From Aminicella lysinilytica (GTDB taxonomy: Bacteria; Bacillota; Clostridia; Peptostreptococcales; Anaerovoracaceae): 64,000 bases of DNA. The position numbers were made by a program, and so were the translations under genes. Positions 54,235 through 62,215 of this stretch are shown one piece after another. Each line of letters starts with the position of its first letter. Position 1 is the stretch's first letter. The notes under the pieces were generated by a model. The model saw only the letters and a list, made by a program, of their open reading frames with translations. It was not told the DNA's origin and searched no databases. The stretch covers positions 20,919-84,918 of the forward strand of contig NZ_SNXO01000006.1 in the NCBI RefSeq assembly GCF_004362975.1, in the 5' to 3' direction.

Positions 54235-54972
54235 TTAAAAGTAGTCATACCCACCGTGAACATCATAAATGCTGCCGTTAAGGTAGTCGTTTGACAATAC
54301 CGTATAGCACAACTCTGCCACTTCTTCAGGCGTTCCAAATCTGTGTGCTGCGATTTTTCTATTGATACGGTCTCTGCTTTCATCGCTTCTGTTGTCCTGC
54401 CATCTTGTTTCAATAAAGCCGGGTGCAATAGCGTTAACAGATACCTTTTGTTCATCAAAAACTTTAACCAGATCTCTTGCCATAAACATAACTGCCGCCT
54501 TGGATACTCCGTATACTATTGACGAGGAATACGGCGCCTGCCCTGCATGAGAACCCATGAATAAAATGTTTCCATTTTCTGCCATCATAGGCTTTAATTC
54601 CTTAACAAGAAACGCAGGGATGTTTACATTAGTACGCATTATCTTATCCCAGAGTTCATATGTGTATTCATCAAAGGGTAAATATGTGCTTATGCCCGTA
54701 TTTAAGACCAGCCAATCTACGTGGTCATATTTCTTCTTGATTTTTTCGGCCAATTTCAGCATTTCATCATAGTCTGACATATCTGCCTTAATGAAGTCCA
54801 CCATACTACGTTTATTTTCCGGAAAACTCTCCTTCATTTCCTCCGCAGCCTTGTCATTATGACCATAATTGATGATCAGCTTATCTCCTTCAGAGGCTTC
54901 GCTTATTATTTTTTCTGCTATAGCTCTGCCGATACCGGAAGTTCCGGACGTCAGCACCGTTATGTTCGACAT
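54235..54972 (-). CDS. Short-chain dehydrogenase/reductase
   Basis: A 245-residue classical SDR. The NAD(P) loop is TSGTSGIGRAIAE, the catalytic Ser is in FMGSHAGQAP, and the YxxxK pair is in VYGVSKAAVMF. The end motif GSIYDVHGGYDYF is typical of the FabG-like group. It reduces a carbonyl or oxidises an alcohol. In this operon the likely substrate is the product of the TPP enzyme 10 bases upstream, by analogy with keto-sugar branching pathways, but this is inferred. The next gene is the fused cytidylyltransferase. Confidence 0.9.
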   Translation of the reverse strand: MSNITVLTSGTSGIGRAIAEKIISEASEGDKLIINYGHNDKAAEEMKESFPENKRSMVDFIKADMSDYDEMLKLAEKIKKKYDHVDWLVLNTGISTYLPFDEYTYELWDKIMRTNVNIPAFLVKELKPMMAENGNILFMGSHAGQAPYSSSIVYGVSKAAVMFMARDLVKVFDEQKVSVNAIAPGFIETRWQDNRSDESRDRINRKIAAHRFGTPEEVAELCYTVLSNDYLNGSIYDVHGGYDYF

Positions 54973-54981
54973 CTTCTTCTC

Positions 54982-56712
54982 CTATTCTGCCAATATGCTC
55001 TTTAATAATTCCTCTGGCATATACGGTTTCTGATTATGCATTTCTTCACCAAAGAACGTCTTAGGGTAAGCCCGTGATTTCACATCCAATTCTACATCAA
55101 CCAGATTAGGCTTACTTAAATCAAGTTTCTTCAATACTGCTTCAAGTTCTTCCCTGCCTTTGGCCTTATATGAATTGAGTTTATACGCCTTTCCTATTTC
55201 ACAGAAGTCCGGTGTCAGATAACCTCCTTCAGCAACTGATGAGTAATATCTCCCATCGAAGATATCATCCTGCTGCTGCTGAATGAGTCCCAATGACCTG
55301 TTATTCATTACAAATATTGTTATAGGAAGCTGCTCGCGATATACCCACTGTAATTCCTGGATATTCATCTGAATGGCGCCGTCACCGGCTATGGCCACAA
55401 CAGGAGCATCGCAGGCGTAATGCGCACCGATAGCTGCAGGCAACGAGAACCCCATGGCACCGTGCCCACCTGAGAAAAGCAATCTCTGGTCGTCTCTGAC
55501 TTTATATGACTGCGCTCCCCAGACCTGATGCTGGCCTACGTCGCAACATATAACTTTAGCATCTGCCGTATAATCACTTATGAGTTCCAGAACTTTATTT
55601 GGCTCACGCTCATCACAGCTGTCGTCAAAGTCCTCGAGTTCTGTCCTTATATCATTGCATACCTGTAACCACTCTTCAGAAGCCAGTTTCGACACACTCT
55701 GGTTTTTAAGAGCGTCTATTACTGAGCAGCAATCGCCCAGATATGAATCTTCATTCTGGTGAATTTTTCTGTCCAGTTCATGCTGATCTATATCCACCCT
55801 GATTATCCTGGCATTTCTTGCGAAGTTCTCAGTTTTCATACCCGTCTGCCTTTTGCACAGACTGCATCCCAGGGATATGATAAGGTCTGCTTTCTTATGT
55901 ACTATCATATTGGCATATCTGTGGCCATAACCTGCGCCTATGAATCCAAAGTTCAAAGGATGATCATAAGACATTATATCCCTGCCAAGCATGCTCGTAA
56001 CCACTGGTACTCCCAGCTTGTCTATCATGGCCAGCACTGTTGCTCTGTCTCCTTTGGTTACGCCATTGCCTAGAGCTATGACCGGCCGTTTAGCCTCGTG
56101 CAGAGCCTTAACTATATCTTCTGCTATAGCGTCACTATCCAGAGTTTTATCTGTATTTTCACATGGAACAAAGCCTGGTAGCTGTGAAGGCTCTATTTCC
56201 ATTCTCTGCATATCCATAGGAAGATCTATGAGTACAGGACCTTTTCTTCCCTCTGTTGCCATATAATATGCCTGCTCCAGTATGCGCCTGAGGTCATGTT
56301 CGTCCTCTACCTTTTCGCAATACTTGACAACAGGTCTGACAGTATCAATAACATCCATCTCCTGAAATCCATGTTGTTTGATTCCAGGTACGTTTAGATA
56401 CTCATATGTATTCAATTGGCCGGTAATGAATATTACCGGTGTGCTGTCATAATATGCGTCTGCTATCCCTGAAATTAAATTAGCAGCTCCCGGCCCGCTG
56501 GTCGAATAAGCGAATGTCACCTGTCCGGTGACCTTTGCCTGACCAACAGCTGCAAAGGCTGCTCCCTGTTCATTGTAACAAACATGATTTTCTAAATTTT
56601 TGTTTCTGCAAATTGAATCTACCAAATGGGCTATCATTGTACCCTGAAATCCATAGCAATGTCTTATGCCATGTTCAACCATAAAATCGGCAATATAGTC
56701 ACTAGTTTTCAT
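54982..56712 (-). CDS. Acetolactate synthase-like thiamine pyrophosphate enzyme
   Basis: A 576-residue TPP-dependent enzyme of the acetohydroxyacid synthase superfamily. The activating Glu is in CYNEQGAAFAA (about residue 49), and the TPP-Mg motif starts at AGDGAIQMN and ends at MNN about 27 residues on. Central GFQEMDVIDTVRPVVKYC is typical of the group. A stand-alone catalytic chain with no regulatory IlvN subunit and no other branched-chain amino-acid genes argues against valine/isoleucine synthesis. In surface-glycan loci, such enzymes (for example YerE) add a two-carbon unit to a keto-sugar. That role is proposed here from context only. Confidence 0.88.
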   Translation of the reverse strand: MKTSDYIADFMVEHGIRHCYGFQGTMIAHLVDSICRNKNLENHVCYNEQGAAFAAVGQAKVTGQVTFAYSTSGPGAANLISGIADAYYDSTPVIFITGQLNTYEYLNVPGIKQHGFQEMDVIDTVRPVVKYCEKVEDEHDLRRILEQAYYMATEGRKGPVLIDLPMDMQRMEIEPSQLPGFVPCENTDKTLDSDAIAEDIVKALHEAKRPVIALGNGVTKGDRATVLAMIDKLGVPVVTSMLGRDIMSYDHPLNFGFIGAGYGHRYANMIVHKKADLIISLGCSLCKRQTGMKTENFARNARIIRVDIDQHELDRKIHQNEDSYLGDCCSVIDALKNQSVSKLASEEWLQVCNDIRTELEDFDDSCDEREPNKVLELISDYTADAKVICCDVGQHQVWGAQSYKVRDDQRLLFSGGHGAMGFSLPAAIGAHYACDAPVVAIAGDGAIQMNIQELQWVYREQLPITIFVMNNRSLGLIQQQQDDIFDGRYYSSVAEGGYLTPDFCEIGKAYKLNSYKAKGREELEAVLKKLDLSKPNLVDVELDVKSRAYPKTFFGEEMHNQKPYMPEELLKSILAE

Positions 56713-56744
56713 TGTTACCTCCGTTATATCAAGTATAATTATAT

Positions 56745-57938
56745 TTATACGATTGGTTTATAATGCTCTTCCGGTATAAGCTTTGTCAACTTATCTATGA
56801 TATAGCCTCTGCCCTCGTATCTGAAAATATCGCACTGTATATCAAAGTACTCTTTACTGACACAAAAGCCAAGTTTTTTATTGAGATAGAACAATGTCTT
56901 TTCTTCGTGTTCAGCAAAAATTAAGGCTAGTTTATCATAATTCTTATTCGAATACAAGTTTTGTATTATTTCACGTTTTTGCTGAAATTCTTCGTAAAAA
57001 TTTAACCTGTCACCACTTCTTTTAGCTATTAAAATAGCTTGCTTCATAGCCTTGAAATCCTTCAATACGAAAGCTCCATCTATCATATTCCTTCGATTTC
57101 CATCGAACAAATCACGTATATCATGACCACTATCTCTGCATTCCCTCAAATAATCCTCGTACGGTACTCTGCTTGATATAATCGTTGAACTGTATGCCTT
57201 ATTCATAGAAAGCAGTTTTTCTCTCCATAATGGACCGTAAAATGCCTTCAGTATAGCCTCAAAATCAGAAGGAGCTTTGAACTGTCGGCCCTCAAATGTG
57301 ACATTTACTGGATAATCATAATATTTTCCATCTACCAAGAATTGTTTTTGTTTTGGTCTCTTGAAGGCGACCAGTTCACTTCTTCCGGAATATACCTTAC
57401 AAAGTTTTTTGAACAAATGTCTGGCCAATCTTCCTTTGCCTACTATCATTGCAATTCTCACTATGCCTGTAGCAATTATTCTCTTGACAGTGATGTTCTT
57501 TGTAAACCGATAGCCATTACATTCCCATCCTGTTTCCAGAACACCTGCCCATGTGCCGCTAAAGCCTTTAACATCACGACGCAGAGGTAAAAGCGTCACC
57601 TTTACTCCATAACATGAAACATCTGTTCCCTGTTTCATATTAAGGAAAGTAGTGGTTTTATCAACATATTCTATAGTGAATGACAGGTGGTTCTTATAAT
57701 TTCCCATATAATCTATCGTTCTGTCAGTTCGGTTTTCTTTATTGACAGCATCTACAAATGCCTGCATTTCACTTGCTGGGATAATAACATCCAGGTTTAT
57801 TGAATCGGCAGAATGACCCTGATATGTTGCTGCTAGGCCTAAAGCTGTTGGCCCGAGATAGTGCTCTATATCGTTTTCATTGCATATGTCGTCTACCTCT
57901 TTCAACAATTCGTACGATTTCTTTTGGATAACATTCAT
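56745..57938 (-). CDS. Divergent LicD/nucleotidyltransferase-fold protein
   Basis: A 397-residue protein whose N-terminus (about 1-60) follows the LicD pattern (YELLKEVDDICNENDIEHYLGPTALGLAA). The acidic metal motif that normally reads WDDDMDI is reduced to SINLDVII. The rest (about 150-397) is basic and without a recognised domain. LicD proteins attach phosphocholine or other phosphodiesters to glycans. The loss of acidic residues suggests altered or no catalysis. The start at 57938 follows GGAG, 4 bases after the larger LicD gene ends. It could act as a partner of that protein (inference). Confidence 0.7.
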   Translation of the reverse strand: MNVIQKKSYELLKEVDDICNENDIEHYLGPTALGLAATYQGHSADSINLDVIIPASEMQAFVDAVNKENRTDRTIDYMGNYKNHLSFTIEYVDKTTTFLNMKQGTDVSCYGVKVTLLPLRRDVKGFSGTWAGVLETGWECNGYRFTKNITVKRIIATGIVRIAMIVGKGRLARHLFKKLCKVYSGRSELVAFKRPKQKQFLVDGKYYDYPVNVTFEGRQFKAPSDFEAILKAFYGPLWREKLLSMNKAYSSTIISSRVPYEDYLRECRDSGHDIRDLFDGNRRNMIDGAFVLKDFKAMKQAILIAKRSGDRLNFYEEFQQKREIIQNLYSNKNYDKLALIFAEHEEKTLFYLNKKLGFCVSKEYFDIQCDIFRYEGRGYIIDKLTKLIPEEHYKPIV

Positions 57939-57942
57939 ACAA

Positions 57943-59988
57943 TCAATTCTCCATCCTATCTGCCTCTGACATAGAGGCGTCTGCATCAGTCGTCATTCCC
58001 AATGTATTATACACATCGCTCAGAAGCCTGTATGCGTGGCTATCCGGTTGCTGCTGACATATTTCAATAGCCTTATCTTTTATTTCATGGTATTCGTCTA
58101 TAGTCGAAGCCATAACCAAAGAGACTCTCAATGAGGCAGTTGCCTCACTCTCGCCACGTTTGATATAGGCGTTGCTCAAAGCTGACCTGATAGGTGAAGC
58201 CATATCAAATTTAATCAACTCATCCTTTAATTCAGTAATGATTGTGGCGAGTTCTGAACCATCGCTTGTAGTCTCTGTCATGATATCATATTTCAGTTTG
58301 ACCAGATCTACATCATCAGGCGAAAGCAATGTGAGCAATTTAGCCAATTCTAAATCAAGGTCCGCAGCGGCTTTGCTCATAAGTTCTGTCTTTCTTGATT
58401 CTACTCTTTCTGATATCTGTAGCAAAACAACGCCATTCGTTGTATTGCTCACCGCATCAGCATATATATTCAAGGCTTTCATCTCATCTTGGCCATAAAT
58501 ACAATCGCCCAAATACTTCATATAGACTCCATTATTGGGGAACAGGTCCAGAGCCCTTTTTGAGAGCTTTTCGGCCAGTATAACATCATTACGCTCTAAA
58601 AGCTGTTCAATATAAAACATATTGATATTATCATTATGACTGTATTTTTCATATAACGACTTCATTTGTTCGAAGGACTCGTCTTTATGCCCAAGGTCGT
58701 CATCTGATACAGCCTTTCTGAAGTCCATTATCAACTGTCTTGCAGATGCAAGCTTATCGTCTAAAGGTCCTTTGTTGATTTCTCTGACATCCAAAAGTCT
58801 GGCAGCCTTTGCTATACGTCCTGTGTGAATCAGTACCATTACTGCCGGATACAAAAGTTCATCTCCTATATCGCAGTACCCCGGTTTTCTGAATCTGTTT
58901 ATACCTGTATAGTCCTCGCGCCCTATAACTTTTCGGCTTAATTGTTTACTGTAGTAATCGGAGAATAACTCGCTTATCTTTTCGTATTCGCAATTATCCA
59001 AAGCCTCATAAATGTCAAAGCCACAGTTTTCCACTGCTTTCAGCGTATCCATCTTAACAGATACCCCAATAGCAGTAACCTCCATATCCTTCATTCTGAG
59101 TCTTGAATCCATATGCTTGAAAAAGAACATCTTCCTTTTAATAAGTGATTTGCGCACCTTATGGACATCAATATATCTCATATAATCATTTTGTATGGTT
59201 TTATACTGGGTTGTAAAACTAAAAATAGCATCATGAGATTCATGTTCGCCATGAGGTGGTATATACATCCAGTCATCTCCGTAATGCCATGTCAGATAAT
59301 CGGCAGTTCTGTCTGGTATTCTACACTTAACTCCCTCGAAAACTCCCCACCTGGAAGAACCGTACATATCCTTATCAAAAAGAAACGGTGCTCCGCCCCA
59401 TCTCATTACGTAATACTGGCAATCTTCCTCATTATATCTGAACATTTTATCTTCAAGTTCTGTAAGGACTTTGTCTTTTCCTTCTTTTTGCATTCGCTTG
59501 TAATATTTCATAAATCGATTCTGGTTAACATCAAATCTATAACTATAGTTTAATGATGGATTAACAAGATCAGAATATAACATAAGATCAGCCGTATATT
59601 TCTCATGATGTTCCTTATCAGGTATAGGATCTAGCACAAGAATGTCGACTACATAACCGCAGATACCATCTCCCAGGACCTGATTATTATGAATTGCTGT
59701 AGAAGTTACATCGGTATATCTGCCAAACATATTAGGATAGTTTCTATCCAATTCCTGGCATTCGAGCACTCTGTTCTCAGGTATATCAGTTCTGGTAACC
59801 TCAATGAACTTCTCCCAGTTGTCCCTGGTCATAAGTATATCCATATCATCATCCCATGGTATGAATCCCTTATGACGAATGGCACCTATAAGGGTACCAC
59901 CAGCCATATAATACACGATGTTGTGTCTGTTACATATATCATTTATTTCTTTGAAAAGACTCAATAATCTTTTTTGTTCCGGTGACAT
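57943..59988 (-). CDS. LicD family phosphotransferase with C-terminal TPR-like region
   Basis: A 681-residue protein. Residues about 5-260 are a LicD domain with MAGGTLIGAIRHKGFIPWDDDMDILM, holding the intact acidic metal motif, and DYLTWHYGDDW. Residues about 380-680 are helical and repeat-like, with segments such as AEKLSKRALDLFPNNGVYMKYLGDCIYG, resembling TPRs. LicD enzymes transfer phosphocholine or other phospho-groups from CDP donors to surface glycans. With tagD 19 bases upstream, polyol phosphate rather than choline is a reasonable donor; no choline pathway is present in the window. The function is assigned at family level only. Confidence 0.85.
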   Translation of the reverse strand: MSPEQKRLLSLFKEINDICNRHNIVYYMAGGTLIGAIRHKGFIPWDDDMDILMTRDNWEKFIEVTRTDIPENRVLECQELDRNYPNMFGRYTDVTSTAIHNNQVLGDGICGYVVDILVLDPIPDKEHHEKYTADLMLYSDLVNPSLNYSYRFDVNQNRFMKYYKRMQKEGKDKVLTELEDKMFRYNEEDCQYYVMRWGGAPFLFDKDMYGSSRWGVFEGVKCRIPDRTADYLTWHYGDDWMYIPPHGEHESHDAIFSFTTQYKTIQNDYMRYIDVHKVRKSLIKRKMFFFKHMDSRLRMKDMEVTAIGVSVKMDTLKAVENCGFDIYEALDNCEYEKISELFSDYYSKQLSRKVIGREDYTGINRFRKPGYCDIGDELLYPAVMVLIHTGRIAKAARLLDVREINKGPLDDKLASARQLIMDFRKAVSDDDLGHKDESFEQMKSLYEKYSHNDNINMFYIEQLLERNDVILAEKLSKRALDLFPNNGVYMKYLGDCIYGQDEMKALNIYADAVSNTTNGVVLLQISERVESRKTELMSKAAADLDLELAKLLTLLSPDDVDLVKLKYDIMTETTSDGSELATIITELKDELIKFDMASPIRSALSNAYIKRGESEATASLRVSLVMASTIDEYHEIKDKAIEICQQQPDSHAYRLLSDVYNTLGMTTDADASMSEADRMEN

Positions 59989-60007
59989 TATTTCCTCCTG
60001 CTGTTGA

Positions 60008-60397
60008 TTACTTTTTCAGATTTGCCTTTATTTGTGTAGTCGAGATTTCAGGTGTTCTGGCAAGGTAGACTACATTGCAATACTCTTTCAGGTAATCAAA
60101 TTTTCCGGTCCAGTCATCGCCAATTACGAAGGTGTCTATTTTATATTCCTTAATATCAGTTATTTTCTGATCCCAGCTTCTTTCAGGTATTACCAGATCT
60201 ACATATCTGATAGCTTCAACTAAATGCTTACGTTCCTCATAATTGAAATAACTCTTTTTATTTTTTGAATCCATATTGAATTCATCTGTAGAAACGGCTA
60301 CAATCAAATAATCGCCTAACGCTTTGGCTCTTTGCAAAAGATTTACATGACCATAATGCAACAAGTCGAAAGTACCGTATGTTATTACTCTTTTCAT
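60008..60397 (-). CDS. tagD: Glycerol-3-phosphate cytidylyltransferase
   Basis: A 129-residue TagD that makes CDP-glycerol from CTP and sn-glycerol 3-phosphate. It has [16 protein letters not shown] (HxGH), [28 protein letters not shown] and the C-terminal [11 protein letters not shown], a complete family set of normal length. It is the first gene of the surface-polymer operon, with a good promoter just upstream and a leader of about 34 bases. It supplies CDP-glycerol to the two phosphotransferases and possibly the LicD proteins. Confidence 0.95.
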   Translation of the reverse strand: MKRVITYGTFDLLHYGHVNLLQRAKALGDYLIVAVSTDEFNMDSKNKKSYFNYEERKHLVEAIRYVDLVIPERSWDQKITDIKEYKIDTFVIGDDWTGKFDYLKEYCNVVYLARTPEISTTQIKANLKK

Positions 60398-60437
60398 TTC
60401 TTACCTTTCATATCCTTATACAAAAATATATCTATTT

Positions 60438-60466
60438 ATTATACCATGCAAGGGGTATAAATACAA
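60438..60466 (-). promoter_or_regulatory. Sigma-A promoter of the surface-polymer operon
   Basis: On the - strand TTGTAT (60461-60466), a 17-base spacer and a perfect TATAAT (60438-60443) give a start near 60431, about 34 bases before tagD. No other promoter of this quality was noticed down to polA. Confidence 0.7.
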
Positions 60467-60487
60467 ATACTTATGACTTATCATCAA

Positions 60488-60526
60488 AAGAGCTTCTTGC
60501 TGCTGTTTCATAGGCAAGGAGCTCTT
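60488..60526 (-). terminator. Terminator of the first beta-helix gene
   Basis: A 13-bp stem (AAGAGCTTCTTGC with GCAAGGAGCTCTT, one G-U-type mismatch) and a 13-base loop are followed on the - strand by TTTTGATG. It lies 35 bases after the stop at 60561 and isolates the tagD promoter. The 60398-60560 interval holds only this and that promoter. Confidence 0.65.
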
Positions 60527-60560
60527 GTTTGGCTCGATTGATTCGTGATTTCATTTTAAA

Positions 60561-62063
60561 TTATCTGTTAAAGCGCAAACGAATCCAACTAGAAGAGTCA
60601 TCTGAACAGTAAAGGCCAGAATAATTTTTACCCTTTAAATCAACACCTATAACTCCCGTATAATTATGACTTAAATCCGAAATATTAGAATCAGAAAGGT
60701 CGTTAGTGATTTCAGCATACCCCGAACTTTGTTCTGATTTAAACAGCATTCCATAGTAAAATTTATCTATGATATTATCCTTGATTGTACACCTGGTAAT
60801 ACCTTTACCAAGTATGCCGGCGCCCTTGATCATAGCATCATCTGATCCAGTGATTTTATTACCGGTGATCGTTGAATCCTGCCAATACATCATATCTATT
60901 CCGTAAGATCTCATGCCCGTCATGGTGCAATTAGTGATACTTATATATCTGTGTGGATGTCCATAACTATAATTATGAGTTCCAACAGACCTGCCCATAT
61001 CAGAAAAAGTACAATTGCTTATGTTCACTTTATAATTAGCTGTTTTATCGAATTTACTCCACACAGCTGTATACCCACCTGTAGCCTCATCAGGTGTGTC
61101 CAGATTAATAGCTTCTCTTATATCATCACCGGTAATACCGGAAAAATTACAGTTCTTTACTGTCACTGACTTACATGCATCCATCTCAATAAAATGCCCA
61201 TGCATTATATTTTTAAAACTGATTCCCGCGATAGATAACCTGTAATTATGACCCGTTTCTATGCAATTGGAATTATCATAACTCTTCATGTCAATAGTAG
61301 CCGATCCATTTCCTATTAGCTTAATGTTTCTTTCACCGTTGTATCCACCTACAGAATTCGCTTTCTTTCCTTTACTTGGCCTTATTAAGTGAAACATTGA
61401 ATGCGAAGGTGCCATATCGCAGCCTGTATTTTCTTCCTTAATCATTTCCACACCATCATCCAGTATTATCGTAACATTAGAAGGGATAAATATCGTATTG
61501 GTGATATAATATGTGCCTGCGCTCAATTCCAGCGTACCACCTCCACATTTCTCAAACAATTCCATATATGATCTTATAGTATAGTACAGTCTGGTTTGCG
61601 AATTATAATGACTGTAATTCAGCATATTGCTATTACAAGGTAAAGAATCCGGTGTTATTGCATACGATTCCGGCTTATATGTAGTTTCGGTAACAACTTC
61701 TGAAGATTTACTGACACCAGTTCCTTTAATAGTCTTAGCCGACTTGATCATAAATTTGTATTCTGTCCCCTTAGTCAAACCTTTGACAGTATACTTTACA
61801 TTAGTGTTACCTTTTACAATAGATATTCTTTTAAAGTGGTTAGTATAGCTGTCATATTTATATACGACGTAACTCTTAGCCTTCTTGACCTTGTTCCATT
61901 TGATTGAAACTGAATTGTAAGTTTTATTATAGCAACTAACACCTGCAGGTCTTGCAATAGAAGCCGCACTGACTTCATTACTGCCAAAAGCACATAAAAA
62001 TACAGTCATGATCATGACCATTGAAAAAAAAGCGATTTTTAAAAAATTCGATCTAACACTCAT
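60561..62063 (-). CDS. Secreted FnIII plus right-handed beta-helix protein, copy 1
   Basis: A 500-residue secreted protein with a signal peptide (about 1-34, ending NEVSAAS) and a fibronectin type III-like domain (about 38-130, VSCYNKTYNSVSIKWNK). The rest is a pectate-lyase-type parallel beta-helix (about 175-460), with the entry motif CGGGTLELSAGTY and ladders of Asn/Gly-rich turns. The ATG at 62063 is preceded by GAGGGA; a longer frame upstream lacks support. It is a close paralogue of the next gene and shares the ending IRLRFNR. It could be a polysaccharide lyase or hydrolase, or a non-catalytic surface fibre. It has its own strong promoter and terminator. Confidence 0.85.
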   Translation of the reverse strand: MSVRSNFLKIAFFSMVMIMTVFLCAFGSNEVSAASIARPAGVSCYNKTYNSVSIKWNKVKKAKSYVVYKYDSYTNHFKRISIVKGNTNVKYTVKGLTKGTEYKFMIKSAKTIKGTGVSKSSEVVTETTYKPESYAITPDSLPCNSNMLNYSHYNSQTRLYYTIRSYMELFEKCGGGTLELSAGTYYITNTIFIPSNVTIILDDGVEMIKEENTGCDMAPSHSMFHLIRPSKGKKANSVGGYNGERNIKLIGNGSATIDMKSYDNSNCIETGHNYRLSIAGISFKNIMHGHFIEMDACKSVTVKNCNFSGITGDDIREAINLDTPDEATGGYTAVWSKFDKTANYKVNISNCTFSDMGRSVGTHNYSYGHPHRYISITNCTMTGMRSYGIDMMYWQDSTITGNKITGSDDAMIKGAGILGKGITRCTIKDNIIDKFYYGMLFKSEQSSGYAEITNDLSDSNISDLSHNYTGVIGVDLKGKNYSGLYCSDDSSSWIRLRFNR

Positions 62064-62157
62064 CCCTACTCCCTCATATTGCCTTGGTCTGGTATAGGTA
62101 AACATACTTGATACTACACGCAACAACATAACAAATCAATATTTTGCACTGATAATA

Positions 62158-62186
62158 AGTATAGAACCGGTAATGATTATTGTCAA
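62158..62186 (-). promoter_or_regulatory. Sigma-A promoter of beta-helix gene 1
   Basis: Consensus TTGACA (62181-62186), a 17-base spacer and TATACT (62158-62163) are read on the - strand. The predicted start near 62151 leaves a leader of about 88 bases before the ATG at 62063. Confidence 0.7.
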
Positions 62187-62215
62187 GGCAAGGCAATATT
62201 GAATAGTAAGTTGTC

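Noticed and set aside
54982..56712. The TPP enzyme as phosphonopyruvate decarboxylase of a phosphonate pathway
   Set aside because: No PEP mutase is encoded in the window, and the protein is of full acetolactate-synthase size rather than the shorter decarboxylase.
54982..56712. The TPP enzyme as the branched-chain amino-acid biosynthesis enzyme IlvB
   Set aside because: No regulatory subunit and no ilv or leu genes are nearby; it is embedded in surface-polymer genes. This is not fully excluded.
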